From an uncultured Pseudoalteromonas sp. (lineage in GTDB: Bacteria > Pseudomonadota > Gammaproteobacteria > Enterobacterales > Alteromonadaceae): a stretch of DNA of 64,000 nt. Below the pieces are notes generated by a model that made no database searches, was not told the origin of the DNA, and saw nothing but the letters and a program-made list of their open reading frames with translations. The position numbers and the translations under genes are program-made. The stretch covers positions 310,001-374,000 of the forward strand of contig CANLRB010000001.1 of the NCBI GenBank assembly GCA_947493455.1, in the 5' to 3' direction. Shown here piece by piece: positions 43,837 to 52,916 of this stretch (its first letter is position 1; the number at the start of each line of letters is the position of its first letter).

Positions 43837-44763
43837 ATGTCGGTTTATACCGTAGGCATGTGGTTATACCAAAATGGTGGTGGACAAAATATTCAACAAA
43901 CGATGCAAGCAAAGCTTCGCGAGCGAAATATCAACACAATCGTTGATTTAAATCTGAAAGATGCTCGCTCCCAACAAGGCAAAATTGTTTGCAACGACAC
44001 TGTAATGGAAGAACTGGATTTATTTTTCAGCTACAACGCTGGACAACAAACTCAGTATCAAGTTTACCTATACCAAACACTCAATCGCGCGATCCCCATG
44101 ATTAATAATTTTGACGCATTCGCGCTTACTGAAGACAAATATCAAACGGCGCATTTGCTTAACCGCAACGGCATAACCACTCCCGATTACCATCTGATCC
44201 ATAAAAACGATATTGACGGACTCAAACTCGCAATTCGTCAATGTGGTGGCAAAGTTGTGTATAAACCGACCGAAGGCTGGGGCGGTGTTGGCATAGTAAA
44301 AATCGACAACGAACAAGCGCTTGATATGCTGCTGCCATTTATTAGTAAAACGGATTTGCGTTACTTCTACGTTGAACGCTTTATAAATTACGACAATACC
44401 GACTACCGCATTGATATTGTAAATGGTCAGTACATTGGCTGTTATGGCCGCAAAGCGCCGAAAGATGATTGGAAAACCAACATTACCAGTGGTGGCTCTA
44501 TATTTGTTCGCGAACCGGAGCCTGAAGTGATTGAACTTGCTAAAAAAGCCGCGGCCGTCACCGGACTTGAAATTGCCGGTGTCGATATAATTTACGACCG
44601 TGAGCGCGAAGAATATGTCGTACTCGAAGTCAACGGGATCCCTGCATTTGCAACGCCTGAACAAGAAAAAATCGGACTCAACTTTAACAATAAAAAAGTT
44701 GATGCCATTGTTGATCTTATCGACTCGATCGTGACTAAACAAACTGCAATCAAGGCCGCTTAA
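43837..44763 (+). CDS. RimK-like ATP-grasp ligase
   Basis: The 308-residue cytoplasmic ligase is started at ATG 43837 (AAGGATA upstream). It has the ATP-grasp order of RimK/LysX/MptN: a preATP N-domain, DKYQTAHLLNRNGITTPDY, the glycine-rich loop KPTEGWGGVGI, YVERFIN as the adenine site, DYRIDIVNGQ, the GRKAPKDDWKTNITSGGS substrate loop, and the metal-binding EVNGIPAF near the end. It forms amide bonds using ATP, joining an amino acid to a protein, peptide or small acid. The second ATP-grasp gene starts 2 bases after its stop, so both act together. Confidence 0.88.
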   Translation: MSVYTVGMWLYQNGGGQNIQQTMQAKLRERNINTIVDLNLKDARSQQGKIVCNDTVMEELDLFFSYNAGQQTQYQVYLYQTLNRAIPMINNFDAFALTEDKYQTAHLLNRNGITTPDYHLIHKNDIDGLKLAIRQCGGKVVYKPTEGWGGVGIVKIDNEQALDMLLPFISKTDLRYFYVERFINYDNTDYRIDIVNGQYIGCYGRKAPKDDWKTNITSGGSIFVREPEPEVIELAKKAAAVTGLEIAGVDIIYDREREEYVVLEVNGIPAFATPEQEKIGLNFNNKKVDAIVDLIDSIVTKQTAIKAA

Positions 44764-44765
44764 CC

Positions 44766-46157
44766 ATGAATAAAAACAAAAAGTTACCTAAACTCGGTTT
44801 TTTATATTTAGATTATGTGATGCGCTTTTTTGATCATTCCAATTTTAAGGGATGGCCCGACAAAATTGACCAAGTGGTCTATCACTGGGGTAATGACAAA
44901 CAACGTTTTATCAATGAAGTTAAACGCAAAAAAATAGAGGTGCTGATTGGCAACATACCAGCAACCGCATACGAAACGTTTCGTCAAATCGCGCGAGCTC
45001 TGCCTGACGTCACCTTTGTGCCATCGCTTGATACGCAGTTTGCCAATAAATCGAAAGAGAATGTTACCCACTTTTGTAAAAAATATAACCTACCAATCCC
45101 TAAAACAGAGATTTTCTACGAATACGCAAAAGCGCGTCAATTTTTAGAAACCGCCAACTACCCAAAAATCATTAAAAAATCGTATGGTCCGTCTAACTAC
45201 GGTGGTTACTACGTACATAAAGTCGACAGCTTTGCCGAGGCAGATGCGTTGCTCAGTCGTAAAAAGTACTACCCAGTTTATGTGCAAGAGTTTGTGCCAA
45301 TGAAAGCAGATATCCGGGTGATGCTAATAGGTCACAAGCCCGTTTGTGCGTTTTGGCGTCGACCGCCTGAAGGTGAATGGCTCACGAACACTAGTCAAGG
45401 CGGTTCGATGGATTATATGAATGTACCTAAACCCGCACTTGAAATTGCAATTCAAGCGTCAAAAGCCGCTAATGCAGAATACTGGGCCTGTGATATTGCG
45501 CTTGGTTACGACAATAAATACCGCATTTTAGAGTGTGCCACTGCATTTGCAGCTTTCCCCTATATTCGCGATTGGATAGGCCAATACCTCATGTGGAAGT
45601 TTTCGGAAGGTCGCTTTGGGCAACCACATATTCCACTTTATAACTGGGAAGAGCTTGGCAAAATTAGCAGCCATATTCTTAGAAGCATGCGCTACATCAC
45701 CTTTGCCAAACAAATCGAAACAGTTCGCTGCGAAGATGGTGCCGAACTATTTAATAGCCTGTCGCCGCAGCAAATTCCGCTGATTGATACTACTTTGCGC
45801 TTTGATGAAGAGTGGCCCAGTGAAATTTGGGATCGTCAATCAGTACTGACATCAAGCACCCCATGGCAAATGGTAAAACAAAAGCGCATCGATGATTCAG
45901 AAGCGGCAGAATCGGACCTCTTAACCGAGCAAGATAAGGTATTGGACAAAGCCCAGCTACTGGCATTTTTAAACCAAGTGAAAGGCGTTGGCATGACTAC
46001 GGCTGAGCGGATCATTGAACAGCTTGGTACGGCTGGTGTGATGGCTGCACTTAATGGTCAAACAGAGCAGCTGCTCACCATCAAAAATATAAAGCAGAAA
46101 AAAGCGGAATTGATCGTTGAACAATGGCGTAAATACCGCAACGCAGTCACTGCATAA
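44766..46157 (+). CDS. ATP-grasp ligase fused to a C-terminal helix-hairpin-helix domain
   Basis: The 463-residue protein has a pre-ATP N-domain (about 10-95), an ATP-grasp domain (about 96-300; NKSKENVTHFCKKYNLPIPKT, KKSYGPSNYGG, YVQEFVPMKADIRVM, the TNTSQGG loop), and a tandem HhH domain at about 390-460 (VKGVGMTTAERIIEQLG, then IKNIKQKKAELIVEQW). The metal-binding motif reads ECATAF where the first enzyme has EVNGIP, so the usual Asn is lost. HhH fused to an amide ligase is uncommon and points to binding of nucleic acid or of a partner protein. The ligase gene order with M14 and M20 peptidases suggests a ligation/trimming cycle. Confidence 0.85.
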   Translation: MNKNKKLPKLGFLYLDYVMRFFDHSNFKGWPDKIDQVVYHWGNDKQRFINEVKRKKIEVLIGNIPATAYETFRQIARALPDVTFVPSLDTQFANKSKENVTHFCKKYNLPIPKTEIFYEYAKARQFLETANYPKIIKKSYGPSNYGGYYVHKVDSFAEADALLSRKKYYPVYVQEFVPMKADIRVMLIGHKPVCAFWRRPPEGEWLTNTSQGGSMDYMNVPKPALEIAIQASKAANAEYWACDIALGYDNKYRILECATAFAAFPYIRDWIGQYLMWKFSEGRFGQPHIPLYNWEELGKISSHILRSMRYITFAKQIETVRCEDGAELFNSLSPQQIPLIDTTLRFDEEWPSEIWDRQSVLTSSTPWQMVKQKRIDDSEAAESDLLTEQDKVLDKAQLLAFLNQVKGVGMTTAERIIEQLGTAGVMAALNGQTEQLLTIKNIKQKKAELIVEQWRKYRNAVTA

Positions 46158-46165
46158 TGCCACTC

Positions 46166-46198
46166 ATTGCCAAAACCCAATAGCTCGGTTTTGGCAAT
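46166..46198 (+). other. Hairpin between the ligase pair and the M14 gene
   Basis: ATTGCCAAAACC and GGTTTTGGCAAT form a perfect 12-bp stem with a 9-base loop, 8 bases after the ligase stop and about 28 before the peptidase start. No T tract follows, so it is more likely a processing or attenuation element than a full terminator. Confidence 0.5.
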
Positions 46199-46226
46199 CT
46201 CACAAACATTTCAAAAGAATTTAGTT

Positions 46227-48881
46227 ATGAAAAAGCAATATCTATCCTATCAAGCCACCATTGACTACTTACAGCATGCAATGGGTGAGCACCCGCATTT
46301 GATCCGTGTGCAAAGCATTGGCGAGACTTGGGAAGGCAGACCCATAATGATGGCGACAATTTCGCTGGATGTCGCGTATGCCGATCATAAACCTGCGCTT
46401 CTCTACACAGGTTCAATTCATGCCCGAGAATGGATAGGAAACGAATTAGCTGTAAAGTTTATTGACTATATTCTTAAAAACTATCGCTTTAATCCCGATT
46501 TATTGTCGGCGTTAACTAAAAATACACTCTACATAGTGCCGTGCTTAAACCCAGATGGATTTGAATACTCCCGTAATCATTTTTCATTTTGGCGAAAAAA
46601 CCGACGCAACAACGGCGATGGAACTTATGGCGTTGACTTAAACAGAAACTTTGGTGTTCGCTTTCGTAGAACCAATGATAAAGCAGCCAATACCTACGGT
46701 GGACCCGAGCCGTTTTCAGAGCCTGAAACCAGCGCTATCAAGCAATTTGTTGAAAGTCATACTAATATCACCATCGCTCTTGACTACCATTCGCAAGGAA
46801 ATGTTTTTTTTCCAGCGCACAAGTTTAATCATGAAGCGGAGGTTGACGGGACCGACCTCAATGTACTGTGCGCTAACATGAACCGCGAAATTAAAAAGGT
46901 GACTGGCCGAGTGTATGGTATTCACCGCGGTAAACCGCCAATAAATTTAATCCATGGAAGCGGTCGAGAATACTATTATTCTCGCGGTATTTTAGCCGTG
47001 GTGGTGGAAGTCGGCACGCGAAATATACCGGATTACATGCAAAATATGTCACAAAGTATCGACGAAAATATTCCAGCATTAATTTATGCGCTGTCGCAGG
47101 CAATTAATTATTCAAACGCCGCGCCCCCTCGCCCTGAGCAATTTACATTTAATGAAATTAATGACAATAGTATTTCGTTAACCTGGCAATATGAGCACAA
47201 TGACGATGTTTATTTTGAAATTTACCGCAGTTCAGAGCATAAACAAGCGTGTTCAGAGCAAAACCGCGTCGCTATTACCAAAAGTTTACAGTTCATCGAT
47301 GTACAATTAAAAAGTGGCCAAAAATACTATTACAATATTCGCGCGGTGGATCGTATCACGAAAATTAAATCGCCCTTTGGTCAAGAATTAAAAGTAAAAA
47401 CCGACTTAGCCGCTGACGAATTTTCATTGACCTTGTTTCCCTCTAAAAAGGAAATTGGCTATGTTGCAGAGCATAGCGGCGATAAAAACCCCGAACATTT
47501 TGGCTATAACTCAATGTTTATTGGCGTTAATAAACGCCGTGGTATTTGCTATGGCGTGATTGCCTACCCGCTTGATAATTTGCCGAGCAATGCGCAAATT
47601 AAATCGGCATTTTTTTCGCTCTACCCGATGAACCGAGTCGCAGCAAAAATCGAAAATTACGGCGAATGGTCAATCTCGATAATCGATCCAGACTCAATTT
47701 CTGACTTTACTAATTACCAGCAAGTTAAAGATGCGAAAGCACTGCACACACTTGGTCATACCATCGCGTCAGACAAACTCACGCAAGGGATTTGGTCGCA
47801 GTGGCGACTGCGCGGCGTTGAGCGCAACGTGCTTGAGTCCTGTATCAAAAATAAACACGTGCTATTTAGAATAGAAGGCCCGACCGAGTTACCCCTTGGT
47901 AATGACTCGCAAATTATGCAGTTTGATATCGGTTACGGCCCATTTGGCAGCGGCATTCATTACCGTCCAAACTTAGAAATCATTTATACCTTACCGGCAA
48001 CGCAAGTTGAAATTCCCCCAGTGTCACTCAATACCATTTTTCCAAAAAAGATTGCCGCTGGAGAGCTTAATTCAGGCTTTGACCATGACGGTCAGGTGGT
48101 ATACGGGCAGATGGCATTCACCGCCGAGCACTTACCCGATCCAAGTAAAACAGTGATAACCCAAGCCTATTTATTAATGCGCAACAAAAACAGCTTAGCA
48201 ACAGCGCGCGACATTCGTTTCACAATCGAACTTGCTCATTTAAAAGACCTCGATTATGCCAGCGTAAAAAATCGCCAAAAAATAGAATTTATTGGCTATG
48301 AAGTGAGCAATGAGCAATTAAAAGCAAAAAACCAACACCACTTTATATTTGATAGCTATTGTCGCAGCGAGCTTGAACGTTTACATACCAATAATGAGCC
48401 GTATTATTTTATCATTCGTGCAACGTCGGCATCGAAAGAGAGCAACGCGCTGGTCAATTGGCATAACGAACAGGACGAATTAGAAGCTCGCCTAGTTATT
48501 AATTACATTCAACGCCGCAAAGAAGCCCTGCCCGCGCCAACAGAGCTTGAGGCCAAAATCGAAAACAACCGCGTTAAACTAGCGTGGAAAAACCCCGAAC
48601 ACCCTGATTTTGTGGGTGCTTATGTTGTTCGCAACCGCTTTCATCCGCCGAAATCTCCTCAGGATGGGGTCAAACTTTATGGTGGTCAAGACGAATACAC
48701 TTTGGATAATTTTGGCAATGCTAATTTAGGTAAATATTACTCAGTGTTTAGTTATGACAATGTTCCTAATTTCTCGCAGCCTGCCTGTGTGTATTACAGC
48801 GTCAATGACAGTGTCGAGGTCATCGAAATCGAACCGATGGACGACGAAGCCTATGAACAAAATGATGATGCGATTGAATAA
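46227..48881 (+). CDS. Large M14 zinc carboxypeptidase with FN3 and duplicated beta-sandwich domains
   Basis: The 884-residue protein begins with an M14 domain (about 1-310). Zinc ligands H65, E68 and H188 and catalytic E261 follow the carboxypeptidase A spacing (H69, E72, H196, E270), and YGVDLNRNFG carries the substrate Asn-Arg. Then come an FN3 domain (about 320-405), two related beta-sandwich repeats (about 415-590 and 590-760) similar in pattern to DNRLRE domains, a last FN3 (about 770-865) and an acidic tail. I see no signal peptide, odd for such extracellular-type domains. ATG 46227 is chosen because the upstream frame starts only with TTG. Confidence 0.88.
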   Translation: MKKQYLSYQATIDYLQHAMGEHPHLIRVQSIGETWEGRPIMMATISLDVAYADHKPALLYTGSIHAREWIGNELAVKFIDYILKNYRFNPDLLSALTKNTLYIVPCLNPDGFEYSRNHFSFWRKNRRNNGDGTYGVDLNRNFGVRFRRTNDKAANTYGGPEPFSEPETSAIKQFVESHTNITIALDYHSQGNVFFPAHKFNHEAEVDGTDLNVLCANMNREIKKVTGRVYGIHRGKPPINLIHGSGREYYYSRGILAVVVEVGTRNIPDYMQNMSQSIDENIPALIYALSQAINYSNAAPPRPEQFTFNEINDNSISLTWQYEHNDDVYFEIYRSSEHKQACSEQNRVAITKSLQFIDVQLKSGQKYYYNIRAVDRITKIKSPFGQELKVKTDLAADEFSLTLFPSKKEIGYVAEHSGDKNPEHFGYNSMFIGVNKRRGICYGVIAYPLDNLPSNAQIKSAFFSLYPMNRVAAKIENYGEWSISIIDPDSISDFTNYQQVKDAKALHTLGHTIASDKLTQGIWSQWRLRGVERNVLESCIKNKHVLFRIEGPTELPLGNDSQIMQFDIGYGPFGSGIHYRPNLEIIYTLPATQVEIPPVSLNTIFPKKIAAGELNSGFDHDGQVVYGQMAFTAEHLPDPSKTVITQAYLLMRNKNSLATARDIRFTIELAHLKDLDYASVKNRQKIEFIGYEVSNEQLKAKNQHHFIFDSYCRSELERLHTNNEPYYFIIRATSASKESNALVNWHNEQDELEARLVINYIQRRKEALPAPTELEAKIENNRVKLAWKNPEHPDFVGAYVVRNRFHPPKSPQDGVKLYGGQDEYTLDNFGNANLGKYYSVFSYDNVPNFSQPACVYYSVNDSVEVIEIEPMDDEAYEQNDDAIE

Positions 48882-48888
48882 CTTGAAA

Positions 48889-48926
48889 CACAATATTGGC
48901 GCAATGTAAGTTGCGCCAATATTGTG
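48889..48926 (+). terminator. Strong hairpin ending the ATP-grasp/M14 operon
   Basis: CACAATATTGGCGCAA and its exact complement TTGCGCCAATATTGTG form a perfect 16-bp stem with a 6-base loop, 7 bases after the M14 stop codon. Confidence 0.75.
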
Positions 48927-49531
48927 ATACGTATAAAAAGCAACCTTAGTAATAACAGACAGCACGCATATCCGATTGATTTATCATAAAAATAATTAAT
49001 TATTAACAATAACTTACGCCGGCAAGGCTATCTTTAAAAATAGTAAAACTCATAAAAAAGAGCCAAATGTAAAGGTTTTTTTACTCATTATTGCATATTG
49101 TTCATTGCAAATTTTCAAAGATTAAATGTCGCTAGCATTTTGATTATAAAGTAATTAGTAATAAAACTATGTGACGACGAGTTATTAAAATACAACTACG
49201 AATGACGAACGATCACACCCCCTGATTAAGGTACGCATTCACGTACATACTTTGAATAACCAATTTAAATTTCTCCTGTTTTTGATTTTTTTGCAAAAAA
49301 GAGTTTGCTAAAAATCGAATTTCCCTACATATATAATTGATATTAATTCACTATTTAAACAATTGATATAACTACAAAAAAAACACGTTCAAGCTTGATT
49401 AAAAAAAGCGGTTTTCATACTCTTTTCCGACCTTTTTTCAGAGGGTTAGAATGCTTTTATTTTAAATACCAACCAGTAAAACCAAAATATAAGCTTCGAA
49501 TCATTTTTCAATCGAATTAAATGGAGTTTTA
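48927..49531 (+). other. 605-bp AT-rich leader before the beta-helix genes
   Basis: I see no gene here. The stretch is markedly more AT-rich than the neighbouring genes, with many A and T tracts, and ends with TGGAG shortly before the ATG of the first beta-helix gene. It could hold a long 5' leader or an H-NS-type silenced promoter. No clear inverted repeat stands out. Confidence 0.4.
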
Positions 49532-50788
49532 ATGAAAAAAACACTACTTATTCTCAGCGCCCTCAGTGGTGTAGTGAGCTTAACTGCAAACTCTGCGGTT
49601 ATTACCAGCGTTGACGAAACCGTAAACTGTGCAACTGACTTTTCAGATAGCTCAAATGACGAATGTATTGTGATTGATACAAGGAATGGCGCATCTAATC
49701 TCGCTCAAAAAATAAACACCTCAAACTATCGCACGTTTTACTTTAAACCGGGCACCTATGTACTCGAGGATGCAATCTACCTTGATACATTTTCGGTCAA
49801 TAAAAAGCCAATGAAATTTGCGGGCATTGCAGGTCAACAAAAACCGGTTATTACCGGAAAATGGTATTTGAAAAAACTGTTTAAAGCCAAGCTTAGGGCA
49901 GCAACAGAGCGTCAATCACCAGGATCACCGCTTTATCATCAATACTATACATTTGAAAATCTCGACCTAAGGTTAAGCTGTGCTGCGTCACAAAATGTAA
50001 ACCAGTTAACTAGTTGCGGGATTTTAGAGTTTACGCCGTTTCGCGCATTAGTTAGAAACAATGTGTTTCGTTCGCAATATGGTTATTGCATGAAACATAA
50101 GGCGACAGGTGAAAAACGCAGTGGCTACGGCGTAGCATTAGAGAGTCGTTATGAAAATAACCATTTTAGATGTCAATATTCTCAGGTCACCGAGTTCGAT
50201 CATAAAGATAACTATCCAAGAAATAGCGACGGCAGTATAAAATACACTAATTCACCGACCGATAATTTTTACATTGGTAATCACTTTGAAATTACTTCGT
50301 CGTATAATGCCAACGACCGCACTACACCGGTGCGTGGCGGTCTCGCTTTTATCGGTTACAGCCCATATACAAATAGTATTGGTAGCCCAGGTATTGTCGG
50401 TGCGTTGGTTAAGAACAATAGCTTTGACCTCTACCATCAATCACAAATAACTCAAGTAACTACCGACAGCTTTTCTTCGTATATCAACAACACAATAGAC
50501 ATTACGCCGAAAGCATTGAATGTAAGCACAGGCTCACTAGAACATTTTTCTGGCGTGCGTAGCCAAAAAATATTTGCGCTTGGTGGCGATTGGTTGACTG
50601 GAGCAATGCAACTTAACAACAATACATTTACTTCATCACACCGCATTAGCCCGTTAATTCTTAGTAATTCTCACACTAATAGCGATTTTAAGGTCAACGT
50701 TTATAACAACACCGAACATGTTCGTATTCTGTGTCAGCGTGCCGGCGAGCCTGCACAACCTTGCAACAATACAACGTTTTCTCGATAA
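49532..50788 (+). CDS. Secreted right-handed beta-helix protein
   Basis: The 418-residue protein has a signal peptide (about 1-22, ANSA-V). The mature part shows the periodic NNxF / GN-type turns of a right-handed parallel beta-helix (pectate-lyase-like fold): VRNNVFRSQYGYC, NNHFRC, GNHFEI, KNNSFDL, NNTIDI, NNNTF. Cysteines (residue pairs near 28/40, 140/150 and at the C-terminus) would form disulfides in the periplasm or outside. No catalytic Asp/Arg set of pectate lyases is evident, so it may bind rather than cut glycans. It is coupled with the next gene, 12 bases downstream. Confidence 0.72.
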   Translation: MKKTLLILSALSGVVSLTANSAVITSVDETVNCATDFSDSSNDECIVIDTRNGASNLAQKINTSNYRTFYFKPGTYVLEDAIYLDTFSVNKKPMKFAGIAGQQKPVITGKWYLKKLFKAKLRAATERQSPGSPLYHQYYTFENLDLRLSCAASQNVNQLTSCGILEFTPFRALVRNNVFRSQYGYCMKHKATGEKRSGYGVALESRYENNHFRCQYSQVTEFDHKDNYPRNSDGSIKYTNSPTDNFYIGNHFEITSSYNANDRTTPVRGGLAFIGYSPYTNSIGSPGIVGALVKNNSFDLYHQSQITQVTTDSFSSYINNTIDITPKALNVSTGSLEHFSGVRSQKIFALGGDWLTGAMQLNNNTFTSSHRISPLILSNSHTNSDFKVNVYNNTEHVRILCQRAGEPAQPCNNTTFSR

Positions 50789-50800
50789 GGATCTTCGATT

Positions 50801-51802
50801 ATGAAAAAAATTATAATTTTACTCGCTTTACTGATACTTAAACCAAGTTTTAGCTTTGCAGGTCAATCATGGAAGTTTATTTGCTACAATCAATCAGATT
50901 GTAGTTACGAATTCGCTCGCCTTGTAAATATGCTAAATGACCGTCGTGGTTATGAAGGCCCACTCACCGTGTACTTTGACAGCCAAGTGATCAAGCTAGA
51001 CGGCCGAAATTGGTTATTAGACAATCTTGATTATCCGTTAACATTCGAAGGTGCAGGACAGTACGCAACCCGATTTGAGTTTAGCAATAATGGGGCCATC
51101 ACTTTTGAAGGCAGCCACGCGCCTCTTACTTTAAAAGACATGTCTTTTGAAAAGGCGGGCACGTCGGCACCGGTGATCGTACAAGGACAATCTTTAACAG
51201 TACAAAATAGTCGTTTTAAAAACTACCAAGATACATCAAGCCAGAAATACTTTGGCCCCTGTATTGATTTTAAACGATTTAGTAATGGACTTCGTTATAA
51301 CTTTAAAGCCCAAAACAATACCTTTCAACAATGTAGCCGAGGTATTTATATTAATGGCGCCAATTCAGTTGAGTTAAGTGACAATACATTCGATTTCTTG
51401 AAAATGACGAGTGCAAAGTATATTAGTGGTGTGGCTATAAATGGATTTACAAACTATACATTCGATGGCAATCATTTTTATGCACATTTAACCAGTGGTG
51501 AAGCATATATAAAGGCAATTCAACCAGTGGGGAATGCTACAGGCACTATTGCTAACAATTATTTTGAGTCACAGCAGGCGACCGATTCGATATACACATC
51601 GCACCACTATGTAAATTTAGACAGCAACTACTTTTTCTACAATAGCGCGGTCGAATCGAGACCAAATGAAAAGCGAATTGTTCTTCGCTACGCGCCTTAT
51701 TCATTGAAGTATAACGTTACTCGTGCCAAACAGGGCCTACGCGGCACGGCTCATGCGAGCCAATGCAATAGTTCAAACTACAATTTATGTATTACTAACT
51801 AA
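50801..51802 (+). CDS. Second secreted right-handed beta-helix protein
   Basis: The 333-residue protein has a signal peptide (about 1-20) and beta-helix coils with NNTFQQC, DNTFDF, GNHFYA, NNYFES and DSNYFF. It shares with its neighbour the early paired Cys (FICYNQSDC), coil pattern and a closing C-x(7)-C. It is likely an old duplicate that diverged. Both are followed by a terminator at 51817. Function is unknown. Confidence 0.72.
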   Translation: MKKIIILLALLILKPSFSFAGQSWKFICYNQSDCSYEFARLVNMLNDRRGYEGPLTVYFDSQVIKLDGRNWLLDNLDYPLTFEGAGQYATRFEFSNNGAITFEGSHAPLTLKDMSFEKAGTSAPVIVQGQSLTVQNSRFKNYQDTSSQKYFGPCIDFKRFSNGLRYNFKAQNNTFQQCSRGIYINGANSVELSDNTFDFLKMTSAKYISGVAINGFTNYTFDGNHFYAHLTSGEAYIKAIQPVGNATGTIANNYFESQQATDSIYTSHHYVNLDSNYFFYNSAVESRPNEKRIVLRYAPYSLKYNVTRAKQGLRGTAHASQCNSSNYNLCITN

Positions 51803-51816
51803 TAGTCAATAACAAC

Positions 51817-51846
51817 ATAAACCCTATAACTCGCTATGGGGTTTAT
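51817..51846 (+). terminator. Terminator of the beta-helix operon
   Basis: ATAAACCCTAT and ATGGGGTTTAT pair over 11 bases with one mismatch and an 8-base loop; TTCTC follows. It lies 15 bases after the stop codon. Confidence 0.6.
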
Positions 51847-51937
51847 TTCTCACCGCCCTCTCAGTACGAGAGACCGCTAAAGATTTACCTTTGCCAATCG
51901 GTGATCAAATTCTTAATGCTTTTTAGTTGAGTATAAA

Positions 51938-52648
51938 TTAATTCTGAGCGCTTATTTTCGCTCTTGCCACATCGTTCAGTGCTGTTACAAACTGTTTTAT
52001 GAGCTTAGTATCGCTGTTTTTGTTTGCTGCAATATAAAGGTCGTACTGTTTAATGACCGGCTCATAAGCAACAAAGCCATACCGACTGTCTACTTGGGCG
52101 GTCAACGGGATGTGCGATGCATACACCATATCCACCGTACCTTGGTCTAACAATGCCCACATGCTGTCGTAATCTTTGGTAATAATAAGATTTTTATTTT
52201 GTTTAAAGCCAAATGAGTTAAGCGATGAAAACTCATAACTGCCGCGCACAGTCGCTGCGACATAGTCATTTAACTGGGTCACATTAAATTGCTCGCGATA
52301 ATCGCGATTTGCTGAAAAATAAAACTTGTAAGCCAGCGGTTTAAGTTTATACAACCAAATAAAATCTTTTTCCCGCTCTTCGGTGCGAGCCATAGAAAAA
52401 ATAACCGTATTGGCTTTGGTTTTAGCAAGGTGAAACGCCCTCGCCCACGGATAAACGTCAATTGATGCGTTCATATTCGCGGCTTTCAGTGCATTAACCA
52501 CCAGCTCGTACGATGTACCGCCAAACAGTTGGTTATCGACCACTATTTGATACGGCGGCAATGCTTCAGTAACAAAGTGCAATTGATTGGCTTGCCGTGC
52601 ATGGCCAAAGTGAGCAATGAAAACAAATAAAAATATGACTATTCGCAT
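51938..52648 (-). CDS. Periplasmic solute-binding protein, SBP_bac_3-like
   Basis: The 236-residue protein has a signal peptide (about 1-17, HARQ) and the family pattern: VTEALPPYQIVVDNQLFGG at the start, YPWARAFHLAKTKANTVIFSMARTEERE, and a C-terminal lobe with VDMVYASHIPL. It is an orphan like the one at 39448, with no transporter nearby. Relatives are common in Alteromonadales and Shewanella and may serve signalling. Confidence 0.82.
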   Translation of the reverse strand: MRIVIFLFVFIAHFGHARQANQLHFVTEALPPYQIVVDNQLFGGTSYELVVNALKAANMNASIDVYPWARAFHLAKTKANTVIFSMARTEEREKDFIWLYKLKPLAYKFYFSANRDYREQFNVTQLNDYVAATVRGSYEFSSLNSFGFKQNKNLIITKDYDSMWALLDQGTVDMVYASHIPLTAQVDSRYGFVAYEPVIKQYDLYIAANKNSDTKLIKQFVTALNDVARAKISAQN

Positions 52649-52916
52649 AAGTAACGAAGGTTAGGTCGCGTAATGAAAATATTAAGAATACTAAGAGTAT
52701 AGTCTACTGAAACCGGCTCAGCGCATTAAAGTTGAGTCGTTTGGCGACTAGGTCCGCTGATACGTTAGTAATCTCTCGCTGATGCATATTTAATGACTTA
52801 ATCTCATTATTAAGCATTTGAAATACAGTTGATTTCTGGTAGTTTAAATGGCGTGCCGTAGGCAAATATTAGCACCGCACCTACATAAGTCACTGTCAAA
52901 AGCATGGGAGAGTAAT

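Noticed and set aside
44068-44742. Long antisense frame (224 codons) inside the first ATP-grasp gene
   Set aside because: It mirrors codon structure of the clear ATP-grasp gene and encodes no recognisable protein.
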